Shown here piece after piece: positions 1 to 7,925 of a stretch of DNA of 46,187 bases. The stretch lies in assembly GCA_025937785.1 (NCBI GenBank), contig JAICQQ010000045.1, forward strand, positions 1-46,187. The letters are read 5' to 3'. How positions within the stretch are numbered: position 1 is the stretch's first letter; the number at the start of each line of letters is the position of its first letter. A program made the position numbers and the translations under genes. The DNA is from Polyangiaceae bacterium. GTDB taxonomy: Bacteria > Myxococcota_A > Polyangia > Polyangiales > Polyangiaceae. The notes under the pieces were generated by a model. That model was not told the DNA's origin. It ran no database searches and saw only the letters and a program-made list of their open reading frames with translations.

Positions 1-110
1 AACCGTACGCCGGGTTCTGTCCGGGGGGCGGCCCGAAAGGGCCGTCCCTACCGGGACGCATCGGGGCGGCTCCCTCGGTCGCAGCGCTTCTGCCCGCCTC
101 GAGCAAGAGA
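1..110 (-). ncRNA. rnpB: 3' end of RNase P RNA (rnpB-like), truncated or divergent
   Basis: Read on the minus strand, the first bases end in ACAGAACCCGGCGTAC, the universally conserved 3' segment (CR V side of P4) of bacterial RNase P RNA. A 10-bp hairpin with a UUUC loop precedes it (positions 25-48), as in many GC-rich RNase P RNAs. The neighbouring conserved AGAUGAAUG block is not recognisable; only GAUG remains near 60. The 5' conserved GAGGAAAGUCCGGGCUCC block was not found anywhere in 1-726. It may be a decayed or partial copy, for example one left by recombination, or a strongly divergent gene. The upstream limit is arbitrary. Confidence 0.5.
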
Positions 111-726
111 AGCAAGATACATGCCCGCTTTCCGCGCCAGCGCGGAGCGGAGCGGCTTCGGTGCGACGTGAGGTGCGCGAGCGGGATAGGCTGCAGTGGG
201 CTTTATCGATGAGTTCCGGCGGCACTGTCGCGAGACCGCTTTCTGGAGCTCCACCACCTATTCGCCCATGCGCTCGGCGGACGCGAGACCGTGGGAAACC
301 TCAGGATGTACTGCCGGGCCCACCATGCGCTGGCCGCTGGGCAAGACTTCGGACGGGAGTTCATGCTCGAGCGCATCTCGGGGCGCTTTCGCCGACGCCG
401 TTGATCGTGTCTGCGCGGCTCCACAGTGCTTGTCGAGACGAGCGCGTGGAGCTCCATGCATGCTGACAGGCGCAGCGGGACGTGGATTCGCGGATTCGAT
501 GATTCGGTGATTCGGGTGCTTTGGCTGCTCGCCTATCGGCGGTGAGCCAGCGGCGGGCGGTTCGCGCTCACCTGGAGCGAAAGGCGCTTGCGGCGTCGCG
601 CCGAAGCGGCGACGATGTTTCGAGGCGCTGCGCCAAGTTCGACGTGGAGTTCGACGTGGAGGAACCGCCAGGCCATGTAGAGATACTGCCCGATCACGGG
701 ATTCCTGGCGCGACGGGGGTGCGAGA
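111..726. other. Non-coding stretch before the glycan locus
   Basis: No reading frame here looks like a protein: the open frames are Arg/Ala-rich products of high GC. It contains four 8-bp units ending in GATTCG (483-514) and a perfect 12-bp tandem duplication GTTCGACGTGGA (637-660). The promoter for the glycosyltransferase at 727 must lie here, but no clear -35/-10 pair is visible. Confidence 0.5.
483..514. repeat. Tandem 8-bp repeat, four units
   Basis: Units TGGATTCG, CGGATTCG, ATGATTCG and GTGATTCG follow each other without gaps. Six bases (GATTCG) are constant and the first two vary. This looks like a slippage array in non-coding DNA. Confidence 0.8.
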
Positions 727-1824
727 ATGCGGTTGTCGGTGATCGTTCCGGTCCATGATGGCGGCGGGACGTTGCAGGAGTGCCTTGCCGGTCTGGGGCG
801 CTCTACGAGGCCACCGGACGAAGTGATCGTGGTCGACGACGCTTCGACGGATGACTCGGCAGGGATCGCGCAGAGGCACGGGGCCACACTCGTTTGCGGA
901 ACGTGGGAAGCGTGTAGAACGTGTGGCGCGTACGGAACGTGCGGAACGTGCGGAACGTGTGGAACGCGCGGGGCGGCGTGGGCTCGGAACCGCGGTGCCG
1001 AGCGGGCGCGGGGGGACGTGCTGGTGTTCGTGGATGCGGATGTGGTCGTGCACGAGGATGCGATCGCGCGCATGCTGGCGGTGTTCGACGAGGTGGCGGC
1101 GCCGCAGGCTCTGTTCGGCAGCTACGACGACGATCCACGCCATGTCGATGTTCCGAGCCGTTTCAAGAACTTGCTGCATCATCATGTGCACCAGCACGGC
1201 AGGCGCGCCGCGAGCAGCTTCTGGAGCGGCTGCGGGGCGATCCGGCGTGACACGTTCCTGGCCGTCGGCGGGTTCGACGAGCGCTACGCGGGCTCCAGCA
1301 TCGAGGACATCGAGCTCGGCGTGAGGCTGTGCCGAGCCGGCATGGAGATCCGGCTGTGTCCGGAGATCCAGGCCACCCATCTCAAGCGCTGGACGCTGCT
1401 GAGCCTTTGGCGCACCGACATTTTCGGCCGCGCGGTGCCGTGGACGCGCTTGGTGCTGCGCGAGGGGCAACTCCCCGATGATCTCAACCTCGGGTGGCGG
1501 AGCCGCGCGAGCGCCGGAGTCACTTGGGCTGCGTTCCTGCTCGGTGCCGGGGCGCTATTCGCTCCCGCGGGGCCGCTCACGGGGACGGCATGCGCCGGCG
1601 TCGCAGCGGCCCTCGGCGTGTCGACGATGCTCAACGCAGGCTTGTATCGGTTCTTCTTGCGCCGCGGCGGCGCCCGATTTGCGGCCGGCGCGTGGTTGCT
1701 GCATCAGGCGTACCTGCTCTACGGTAGCGCGGTGTTCGCGGCGCTCGTGCTGGGTCGCGCGCTTCGGCTCACGGCGCCGGCGCCGGTCGCATTGACCGAC
1801 GCGCGCGGCGCGAGTCTCGAGTAA
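727..1824 (+). CDS. Family 2 glycosyltransferase with C-terminal membrane segments
   Basis: A 365-residue GT-A glycosyltransferase that probably transfers a sugar from a nucleotide donor at the inner face of the membrane. The N-terminus (LSVIVPVHDGG) and VVDDAST with D37/D38 form the nucleotide-binding start of the GT2 fold. DAD at 103-105 is the metal-binding DXD, and a GGFDERY...SIEDIELGVRL block matches the acceptor/ED region. Hydrophobic stretches near 260-350 suggest two to three membrane helices. An unusual feature is that residues about 57-81, between the second strand and the AAWARNRG helix, are encoded by an in-frame 9-bp tandem array giving repeated Cys-Gly-Thr. GT2 proteins normally have a short loop there. 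The gene is followed after one base by a second GT2. The acceptor is unknown. Confidence 0.88.
   Translation: MRLSVIVPVHDGGGTLQECLAGLGRSTRPPDEVIVVDDASTDDSAGIAQRHGATLVCGTWEACRTCGAYGTCGTCGTCGTRGAAWARNRGAERARGDVLVFVDADVVVHEDAIARMLAVFDEVAAPQALFGSYDDDPRHVDVPSRFKNLLHHHVHQHGRRAASSFWSGCGAIRRDTFLAVGGFDERYAGSSIEDIELGVRLCRAGMEIRLCPEIQATHLKRWTLLSLWRTDIFGRAVPWTRLVLREGQLPDDLNLGWRSRASAGVTWAAFLLGAGALFAPAGPLTGTACAGVAAALGVSTMLNAGLYRFFLRRGGARFAAGAWLLHQAYLLYGSAVFAALVLGRALRLTAPAPVALTDARGASLE
897..968 (+). repeat. In-frame 9-bp tandem repeat inside glycosyltransferase
   Basis: Eight consecutive 9-bp units are based on CGGAACGTG; units 1, 5, 6 and 7 are exact and the others differ by one to four bases. They keep the reading frame and encode repeating Cys-Gly-Thr. 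Every unit multiple is a multiple of three, so copy-number change would alter the protein without destroying it. Confidence 0.92.
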
Positions 1825-1825
1825 C

Positions 1826-2731
1826 ATGCAGACGCCAACGTTCTCGATCGTCGTTCCCACCTGCCGACGCCCAGCGAAGCTCGCGTCGTGCCTGCGTAGC
1901 CTCGCGGAACAAACCTGGCCGCGCGACGATTTCGAGGTGATCGTGGTCGACGACGCGAACATGCGCGAGGCGGTCGGGCCGCTCGTCGAGCGCGGACACC
2001 CTTTTGCCTGTCACCTCGTCAGCCAGGTGAACCGCGGGGCAGCCGCCGCGAGGAACGCGGGCGCCCGGCGCGGGCGCGGGCGGCTCCTGGCGTTCACAGA
2101 CGACGATTGTGAGCCCGAACCCGCCTGGCTCGAGCAGCTGGCGGAGGCGATGGCAGCAGTGCCCGAACCCGAGACGACGCTGGTCGGTGGACGCGTGGTG
2201 AACGCGCTCGTTCGCGACCGCTTCGCGGCCGCAAGCCAGGCGCTGGTGGATTTCATGGTGGAGCAGGGCAACCTGGGCGCGGCGGAGGGTCGCCTGTTCA
2301 CCTCGAACAACCTGTGCGTGCCGCGAGCTCCGTTCCATGCGCTCGGCGGGTTCGACGAGCGGTTTCGCGGCGCGGGTGGAGAAGATCGCGAGTTCTGCCT
2401 GCGCTGGGATCGCAGCGGCGGTCACACGGCTCGACGCAGCGTGTACGCGCCAAGCGCGGTGGTTCGGCACGCGCATGACCTGAACTTCGCGAGGTTCTGT
2501 CGGCAACACTACGCCTACGGGCGCGGCGCGGCGCTCCTCAGGCAGCGGGCCCTGGTGCACGGCTATGGCCCGCTCCCCCTCGAGCGCGCTTCGTTTTACT
2601 GGAAGCTGCTGCGACATCCGCAGCAAGCGGCGGACTTGGAGCCGCGCGTGGAGCGGTCGCTCTTGTTTCTGGTTTCGCAGCTGGCCAACGCCGTGGGTTA
2701 CGTTCGAGGCCGGTTCTTGGAGCGCGCGTGA
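1826..2731 (+). CDS. Family 2 glycosyltransferase
   Basis: A 301-residue soluble GT2 enzyme. FSIVVPTCRRP, VIVVDDAN (D42/D43), NRGAAAARNAGA and LLAFTDDDCEP (metal-binding TDDD at 91-94) are the standard ordered motifs. GGFDERF followed by GEDREFCLRW is the acceptor-side motif. The start lies one base after the stop of the upstream glycosyltransferase and the end overlaps the next gene by four bases, so the three genes are very likely one translationally coupled transcript. There are no membrane segments. The donor and acceptor sugars cannot be read from the sequence. Confidence 0.9.
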   Translation: MQTPTFSIVVPTCRRPAKLASCLRSLAEQTWPRDDFEVIVVDDANMREAVGPLVERGHPFACHLVSQVNRGAAAARNAGARRGRGRLLAFTDDDCEPEPAWLEQLAEAMAAVPEPETTLVGGRVVNALVRDRFAAASQALVDFMVEQGNLGAAEGRLFTSNNLCVPRAPFHALGGFDERFRGAGGEDREFCLRWDRSGGHTARRSVYAPSAVVRHAHDLNFARFCRQHYAYGRGAALLRQRALVHGYGPLPLERASFYWKLLRHPQQAADLEPRVERSLLFLVSQLANAVGYVRGRFLERA

Positions 2732-4029
2732 TTGCCTACGCCGCGACCGTCAGCCGCATCGCGTGGCTGGTGGTGCCCTGTCTGTTCCTGGCTGCCGAAA
2801 TCAAGACGGACGTGCTCGTCGATACGAACGTGAGCTACCAGACCATCGACGGATTCGGCGCCTCGTCGGCTTTTTTCTCCCAGAGCATCAGCGACGCGGA
2901 CGCGCAGTTCCTGTTCTCGAAACAGGCGGGCATCGGCCTCTCGTTGCTGCGCGTGAGTATCGCTCACGAGGCGCCGATCACGCCAGAACTCGCAACCGCC
3001 AAGAAGGCGACGGCTTTGGGCGCACGGGTGGTGGCGGCGGCATGGACACCCAAACCGGAGTGGAAGACCAATGGGAAAGTGAGCGGCCAACCGAAGGCAC
3101 ACCTGAAGCCCGAATACTACCCCGAGTATGCGGCTTTTCTGGCGACCTTTGCCGAGACGATGCGAGACCGGGGCGTGCCTCTGCTGGCGCTGACACCCCA
3201 GAACGAACCAGATTACCCGGCTGCGTGGGACGGCTGCCTGTGGACGCCCGCCGAACTCGCAACCTTCATCGGCGAGCACCTCGGTCCTGAGCTCGAACGC
3301 CGCGATCTCGCCGTCAAGATCATCGCGCCCGACACTGCGTCCCTGCGCAAGGCTCCGGAGTATGTGACCGCGCTACTCAGCGACGCTGCCGCGATGAAGT
3401 ACCTGAGTGGCCTCTCCACCCATCCCTACGGTCGTCTTCAACTGGGAAAGTGGTTCATGCGGCAGATTCACGGTCTTACCCTCTGGCAGACCGAGTATTC
3501 GCAGGAAAGGCAGGGCGCACCTCCTGATCCTACGATGACCTCGGCGCTCGCGATGGCGCGCGTCCTGCACGACCACTTGACCGAACTCTCGGTAACCGCT
3601 TGGAACTACTACAACCTGACGGCGGTGAACGCGCACTACCGCAACGACGAGAAGCGCCAGAATCCCGCCTTGATTCAGGATGGCGTGCGTTTCAAACGCG
3701 CCTATGCGCTGGGCAACTTCGCCAAGTTCGTGCGGCCCGGCTTTCGACGAGTGGAGGCCACGCCCGAGCCTGCCTCGAGTATCCTCGTGACCGCGTTCAC
3801 GAGCGACGACCGCATCGTGATCGTGGCGGTGAACGCGAACCCTTTGCCGGCAGCCCAGACCTTCCGGATCCGAGGCAAGTTGGCCCGAGAGCTGGCCGCA
3901 GCGGTGCCCTGGGTGACCTCCGAAACGCTCTCGCTCGCGCCACTAGCCGCGGTTGCGATCACGGACACGTCGTTTCGCTACGTGTTGCCCCCGCGGAGCG
4001 TGACGTCGTTCGTCGTCGACGTGCAGTAA
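2728..4029 (+). CDS. Secreted GH30-family glycoside hydrolase
   Basis: A 433-residue clan GH-A retaining glycosidase of the glucosylceramidase/endoxylanase family (GH30). It opens with a hydrophobic export segment (residues about 8-22), then IDGFGASSAFF, the first strand typical of GH30. The acid/base is E160 in LTPQNEPDY and the nucleophile is E256 in LWQTEYS, near WNYYNL. The C-terminus is the usual small beta domain ending in PPRSVTSFVV. The GTG start overlaps the previous stop (GTGA), so translation is coupled to two glycosyltransferases. The enzyme may trim or release the glycan made by its neighbours (inference). Substrate specificity, for beta-glucoside, xylan or another glycan, cannot be decided by eye. 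Confidence 0.88.
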   Translation: MIAYAATVSRIAWLVVPCLFLAAEIKTDVLVDTNVSYQTIDGFGASSAFFSQSISDADAQFLFSKQAGIGLSLLRVSIAHEAPITPELATAKKATALGARVVAAAWTPKPEWKTNGKVSGQPKAHLKPEYYPEYAAFLATFAETMRDRGVPLLALTPQNEPDYPAAWDGCLWTPAELATFIGEHLGPELERRDLAVKIIAPDTASLRKAPEYVTALLSDAAAMKYLSGLSTHPYGRLQLGKWFMRQIHGLTLWQTEYSQERQGAPPDPTMTSALAMARVLHDHLTELSVTAWNYYNLTAVNAHYRNDEKRQNPALIQDGVRFKRAYALGNFAKFVRPGFRRVEATPEPASSILVTAFTSDDRIVIVAVNANPLPAAQTFRIRGKLARELAAAVPWVTSETLSLAPLAAVAITDTSFRYVLPPRSVTSFVVDVQ

Positions 4030-4032
4030 TGG

Positions 4033-5139
4033 TCAGGCGCTCGCCAGGCGCTCGCGGAGCTTCGCGACGAAGACGCGCGGATGGCGCAGGTAGAAGCGAC
4101 TGCGACCGAGGTAGTCGGGGTCGGCGCTCCACACGACACCGCAGGCGTTCAGGCATCCGTCACAAGCCATGACCCGCTTCCGCTCCACGCGGGCGCGCTG
4201 GCTCGCCCAGATCGCAGAGGGCGAGTCTTTCAAGACGTTGCCCACCGAGTTGTCCCAAAAGGTGAAGCAAGGGACCATGTCGCCGCTGCTCTTCACCAGG
4301 CAAGCGTTGAACAACATGGTGCAGCGCGCCTTCGGAGCACGCCCCTCGAGCACCCGCACGGCGAAATCGGTCAAGATCGAGGGTTCGAGCTGCTTGCCGA
4401 TACGCAACAATTCTGCCCGTGCAGACAGCCGGTCACGGCCGACGTTGTCGTAGTACGCGGCTTGGTTGTACCACTGCGGGTTGAACGCCGCTCTTAAGCC
4501 CCGTGCATAGCGCCTGACGGCGTCCACCTGTGCCGCTGTGTCGTCGGCGATCACCATGCCCACGCTCACGCGGAGCTGCGATCCGAACTCACGCTTCAGC
4601 TCGCGGAGCTCGCGGAGCGCGCCGTCGACTTTGGTGAATAGCCCAGGCGCCCCGCGGAGCTCGTCGTGGCGCTTGCCGAGGCCGTCGACGGACACACCGA
4701 CATCCAAGCGCACCCCTAGCTCCAGCGCGGTCCGTGCGGCTCGCACCAACCGATCCGGCAGCGCGGCGCTGCTGCTGAGCACGATGCGAGCCTGCGGCAC
4801 GGCGCGGTGCACGCTCGCGAGAATGGCCTCCAGATCGGGTCGCAGCGTCGGCTCGCCCCCCGACACGACGACGATGCGTAGCCCGCGAAACAGCGGATCT
4901 TCGAGCGCAGTCTGGATCTGTGCCGGGGTCAGGGCGCGCCCGCTGGGGATCTTGTCCCCAATGCCGCAGAACTTGCAGCGGTTCGGGCACGCCGCGGTCA
5001 CCTCGAGCCAGAGAAACTCCGGCGTGAGGTGCGCGAAGAAGTCAGGCCCCAGTGCGCGGCGCACGGACGGCGGTGTTGCTAGCAACGCCTTTCGAGCGAA
5101 GCTCTTGGCAAACACCGCAGTGTGCTTCCAGAGTGGCAT
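4033..5139 (-). CDS. Radical SAM protein with SPASM-like C-terminal cysteines
   Basis: A 368-residue radical SAM enzyme. The cluster motif is CPNRCKFC (C51, C55, C58) and the SAM-binding motif SGGEP lies at 93-97. Six more cysteines at 273, 280, 291, 326, 329 and 333 form a SPASM-like region expected to hold auxiliary Fe-S cluster(s). The start is ATG at 5139, preceded by GGGGTGATG and only four bases from the stop of the deacetylase gene. An earlier in-frame start would run inside that gene. It is the last gene of a four-gene operon of sugar-modifying enzymes. SPASM enzymes usually modify peptides or act as dehydrogenases. The context suggests a carbohydrate substrate, or a glycosylated peptide, but this is inference. 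Confidence 0.87.
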   Translation of the reverse strand: MPLWKHTAVFAKSFARKALLATPPSVRRALGPDFFAHLTPEFLWLEVTAACPNRCKFCGIGDKIPSGRALTPAQIQTALEDPLFRGLRIVVVSGGEPTLRPDLEAILASVHRAVPQARIVLSSSAALPDRLVRAARTALELGVRLDVGVSVDGLGKRHDELRGAPGLFTKVDGALRELRELKREFGSQLRVSVGMVIADDTAAQVDAVRRYARGLRAAFNPQWYNQAAYYDNVGRDRLSARAELLRIGKQLEPSILTDFAVRVLEGRAPKARCTMLFNACLVKSSGDMVPCFTFWDNSVGNVLKDSPSAIWASQRARVERKRVMACDGCLNACGVVWSADPDYLGRSRFYLRHPRVFVAKLRERLASA

Positions 5140-5143
5140 GTCA

Positions 5144-5788
5144 TCACCCCAGAAACAGCTCGTAGCGGAGCGGTTCGAACACCTCTGCGTAGCGTTTTCC
5201 GATCGCGAAGCCCGCGCTGCGATGCGCATCGAAGAACGACTCGATCCAGTCGTGGCCCCGGTTCGAGAGCTCGGATTCGAAGCATGCGAGACTCTTACGC
5301 TTCAGCTCGACGGTGTCGGAAATATCGACGAAAAATCTGCCATTGAACGGCTGCTCCGTCTGATACCAGTTGCTGCGATACATCAACACCGAGGGCACGC
5401 GACGCGACGCGACGCGGGTCAGCTTGGCGGCGGCCTCGTGGTCGGTGTTCAGGTCATGACCCCAATGCGAGAAAACGAGCGAGATGCGCTGCTCGTCGAT
5501 GAAGCGTTCCAGGCCGCGCATGAGCTCGACGTCGTACGCCAGGGTGCCGTTGTCGTGACCGAACCCTCCGAGCTCCACCAGGGTGAGGCCGAGCACTTCG
5601 GCGGCGCGCTCGGCCTCGCGGCGCGCATCGGCGCGGCTGCGGTGGATGCCTCGAAACTCGTAGTGCGTCTCGGAGTTGGTCAAGACGACGCCGAATGTGC
5701 GATGGCCCGCGCGTGCCAGGCGCGCCAGCGTGCCGCCGCAACCGAGCTCGATGTCGTCATGATGCGCCCCCACCGCCAACACGTTCAT
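5144..5788 (-). CDS. PIG-L/LmbE family N-acetylglucosamine deacetylase-like protein
   Basis: A 214-residue zinc-dependent deacetylase of the PIG-L/LmbE/MshB/BshB family, which removes acetyl groups from N-acetyl sugars in lipids or small molecules. The N-terminus MNVLAVGAHHDDIELGCGG carries the metal motif (His10, Asp11/Asp12), and NTDHEAA supplies the distal metal-binding histidine. The start at 5788 is chosen because the family motif begins there and the ATGA overlap couples it to the epimerase stop. Length is normal. It follows the epimerase and precedes the radical SAM enzyme with a four-base gap. A sugar-lipid or sugar-nucleotide substrate is likely but not proven. Confidence 0.9.
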   Translation of the reverse strand: MNVLAVGAHHDDIELGCGGTLARLARAGHRTFGVVLTNSETHYEFRGIHRSRADARREAERAAEVLGLTLVELGGFGHDNGTLAYDVELMRGLERFIDEQRISLVFSHWGHDLNTDHEAAAKLTRVASRRVPSVLMYRSNWYQTEQPFNGRFFVDISDTVELKRKSLACFESELSNRGHDWIESFFDAHRSAGFAIGKRYAEVFEPLRYELFLG

Positions 5789-6738
5789 GACGCCAACTCC
5801 AGGTAGTCGACGGGCTCCGCGTCCACCTGGTCGACGTAGATGCGTCGCATCCACGCCAGGGTTCGCGCGAGACCGACCCTGAGCGGCACGCACGACGAGT
5901 GCCCGAGCACGCGCGTCGCCTTCAAACAGTCGACGGTCTTGTTCTTCGTGGTGAACGGCTCCGCGTCCGCATAGGTGACCTGCGCGTCGTTCTTCCCGAG
6001 CAAAGCGAGGATCGTGTCCGACACAGCTTTCATGTCGTGGCTCTCGGTCCCTCCGATGTTGTAGACCTCTCCGGGAACGAACCCCTGTGCGAGGGCCACC
6101 AGCGTCCGCACCGCATCGCTGATGAAGATCGACGTGCGCTGGTGGTTCAAGTATACCGTGTACGGCAGGCCCAGGAGCGCCGAGTAGGCGAAACGGCAGA
6201 TGGCGCTCCGAAACGGTGTGAAGTATTCGCCCGGTCCGTACGTATTGAACAGTCGGACACGCACAGTCTCCGTTCCGAACATGTCACGCGACATCATGAT
6301 CTGCTGCTCGTTCACCCACTTGCTCAACGCGTAGTCGTTGAGCTGGCGAATCTCCTTCTGATCGAGCAACTCCTCCCGCATCGGCTCGTCCATATCTCCG
6401 TACACTTCGGAGGTACTGGCGAACACCATGCGAAAACGCGAGCGTTCTTGCAGGCGAATCAGGTGCTTGGTTCCGATCACGTTGGTGCGCCAGAGTTGCT
6501 CGTAGTACTCCTCGCCGTTCCAGCGCCCATACTCCGCAGCCAGGTGATACACGAGATCGAACGGCTGGCTGTCGAGCAGCCTCCCGAGCTGTCTGAACTC
6601 GGCAACATCGCAACGGACGTGCTGCGCGTCGTGATGGTGGTCGAGATCGCAGGTCCAGACCTGGTGCCCCGCGCGACGCAACCAAGGCGTGAGAACTTTC
6701 CCTATCGTACCTCGTCCGCCCGTGATGAGAATGTGCAT
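5785..6738 (-). CDS. NAD-dependent epimerase/dehydratase (extended SDR)
   Basis: A 317-residue extended short-chain dehydrogenase acting on nucleotide sugars. The Rossmann motif TGGRGTIG is at residues 6-13. Active-site residues are in STSEVYG (S108-S110) and YALSK (Y136, K140), with NTYGPGE and YNIGG as substrate-domain motifs. The start at 6738 is preceded by GGAGCTCC on the minus strand, a good ribosome binding site, and longer in-frame starts would overlap the upstream gene. Its product sugar is not predictable. With the deacetylase beside it, a 4-epimerised or dehydrated N-acetyl sugar is a reasonable guess. Confidence 0.92.
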   Translation of the reverse strand: MHILITGGRGTIGKVLTPWLRRAGHQVWTCDLDHHHDAQHVRCDVAEFRQLGRLLDSQPFDLVYHLAAEYGRWNGEEYYEQLWRTNVIGTKHLIRLQERSRFRMVFASTSEVYGDMDEPMREELLDQKEIRQLNDYALSKWVNEQQIMMSRDMFGTETVRVRLFNTYGPGEYFTPFRSAICRFAYSALLGLPYTVYLNHQRTSIFISDAVRTLVALAQGFVPGEVYNIGGTESHDMKAVSDTILALLGKNDAQVTYADAEPFTTKNKTVDCLKATRVLGHSSCVPLRVGLARTLAWMRRIYVDQVDAEPVDYLELAS

Positions 6739-6749
6739 CGGAGCTCCTG

Positions 6750-7724
6750 CTACGGGCGGTTGCTCGCCAAAGCGGCCAGCACACGCGCGCTGTCTTCGGC
6801 TTGGGTGTCGGTGAACCGCGCCGTGCTCGACCAATAGTGACGGAATATCGCGCCCGCCTCGAAAACCCCCGACGCCTGGTAATCGCGCTGGTCGAGAAAG
6901 CGCGCGCTGTGCGCGGCAGCGTCACGTTCGTAGAGCAGCGGATACATGTTCTGGGCTGTAAACCAATCCGGAGTCGTTTCCGATAGGACGCCCTCGACGA
7001 AGTCCAGGTCCACGGCCTCCGGGTATAGGCACGCGAGCGCCGTCGTCACGTGGGGAGGAAACGCGCTTCCACGGCGCGCAAGAAACTCCGCCTGCCCCGC
7101 AGGCTCGGCCTCGAAGACGCCGAGGATCGCCGGCTCTGTCCCGGAAATCCAAGAGACGACCTCGCTCGGCTCGCGCAGAAAGAGCACGTCGGAGTTCATG
7201 TTGATCAGCCTTGGTGCGCGCGCGAGCAAAAGGTTATCAAACAATTCCAATGAGTTAACGACGCGATCTCTGAGCCTTCGACAGTGGGGGTAGCGCGCGA
7301 GCAGGCCGCGCATCTGATCATCCGCGCTCGCCCGATCGATGAACGTAGCGCCAGGTAAGTGCGCTTTCACGAGCGCCTCGTCCTCGGCATCCAAGCTGCC
7401 GTCGTCGTGCACGACCACGGCCAGGTCGCCCGTGTACCGCAGCAATGATTTTATCGCGGCAAGGTACATACGAAAGTGATGATGCCCCGTGACCGTGTGA
7501 ACCTCGGTCGCCGCCGCCGGATTGCAGGCGAGCGGCGGGGTATCCAGAACGGCCGCGTACATGACGTTCAAGAGCTCCCTGTTTCGATTCCGTCGGATAT
7601 CGACAGCGAGCCCGTCCACGCTGGCCTTGGCGCGTTCGAGGCCCGAAGAGAGCCACGCCAAGCCCTTGAGCCCGAAGTTCGGGCCGCGAACTTTGACGAC
7701 CGAGCGGTACGCTTCTCGAAACAT
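6750..7724 (-). CDS. Glycosyltransferase-like protein (GT-A type)
   Basis: A 324-residue protein, first gene of the minus-strand glycan operon. The core HTVTGHHHFRMYLAAIKSLL, LAVVVHDDGSLD and NMNSDVLFLREP resembles GT-A glycosyltransferases. NSDVLFL plausibly acts as the metal-binding DXD-like site, following the helix of the donor domain. There is no signal peptide and no membrane helix. It ends 11 bases before the epimerase start. I assign fold rather than family; GT8-like or an unclassified nucleotide-diphospho-sugar transferase are both possible. The role is likely adding a sugar made or modified by the genes downstream. Confidence 0.68.
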   Translation of the reverse strand: MFREAYRSVVKVRGPNFGLKGLAWLSSGLERAKASVDGLAVDIRRNRNRELLNVMYAAVLDTPPLACNPAAATEVHTVTGHHHFRMYLAAIKSLLRYTGDLAVVVHDDGSLDAEDEALVKAHLPGATFIDRASADDQMRGLLARYPHCRRLRDRVVNSLELFDNLLLARAPRLINMNSDVLFLREPSEVVSWISGTEPAILGVFEAEPAGQAEFLARRGSAFPPHVTTALACLYPEAVDLDFVEGVLSETTPDWFTAQNMYPLLYERDAAAHSARFLDQRDYQASGVFEAGAIFRHYWSSTARFTDTQAEDSARVLAALASNRP

Positions 7725-7925
7725 CGCTTTTTTGCCCCGACACCCACCGAGGAGGCGACGTGCGCCCTAATGGAAGCCGTGTACCACGGTTTCGCGTCGA
7801 AGTTCAATCGGTGACCCAACTCGCTCGCATACGAGCCTGTGCAACGATTCCGGCGCTGCCTGCCCACTAGCGCCCCGCTTTTGTTGCTGGCATCGCGAGC
7901 AACCTGGCGCGACGATGCAACGCGG
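7725..7925. promoter_or_regulatory. Divergent promoter region of the glycan locus
   Basis: A gap of 201 bp between two divergently transcribed gene sets (minus-strand operon and flavoenzyme) must contain both promoters. No conserved box could be picked out by eye. Confidence 0.45.

Noticed and set aside
258..1073. Minus-strand frame with repeated His-Val-Pro residues
   Set aside because: This is just the reverse reading of the 9-bp array; the plus-strand glycosyltransferase frame is supported by ordered motifs.
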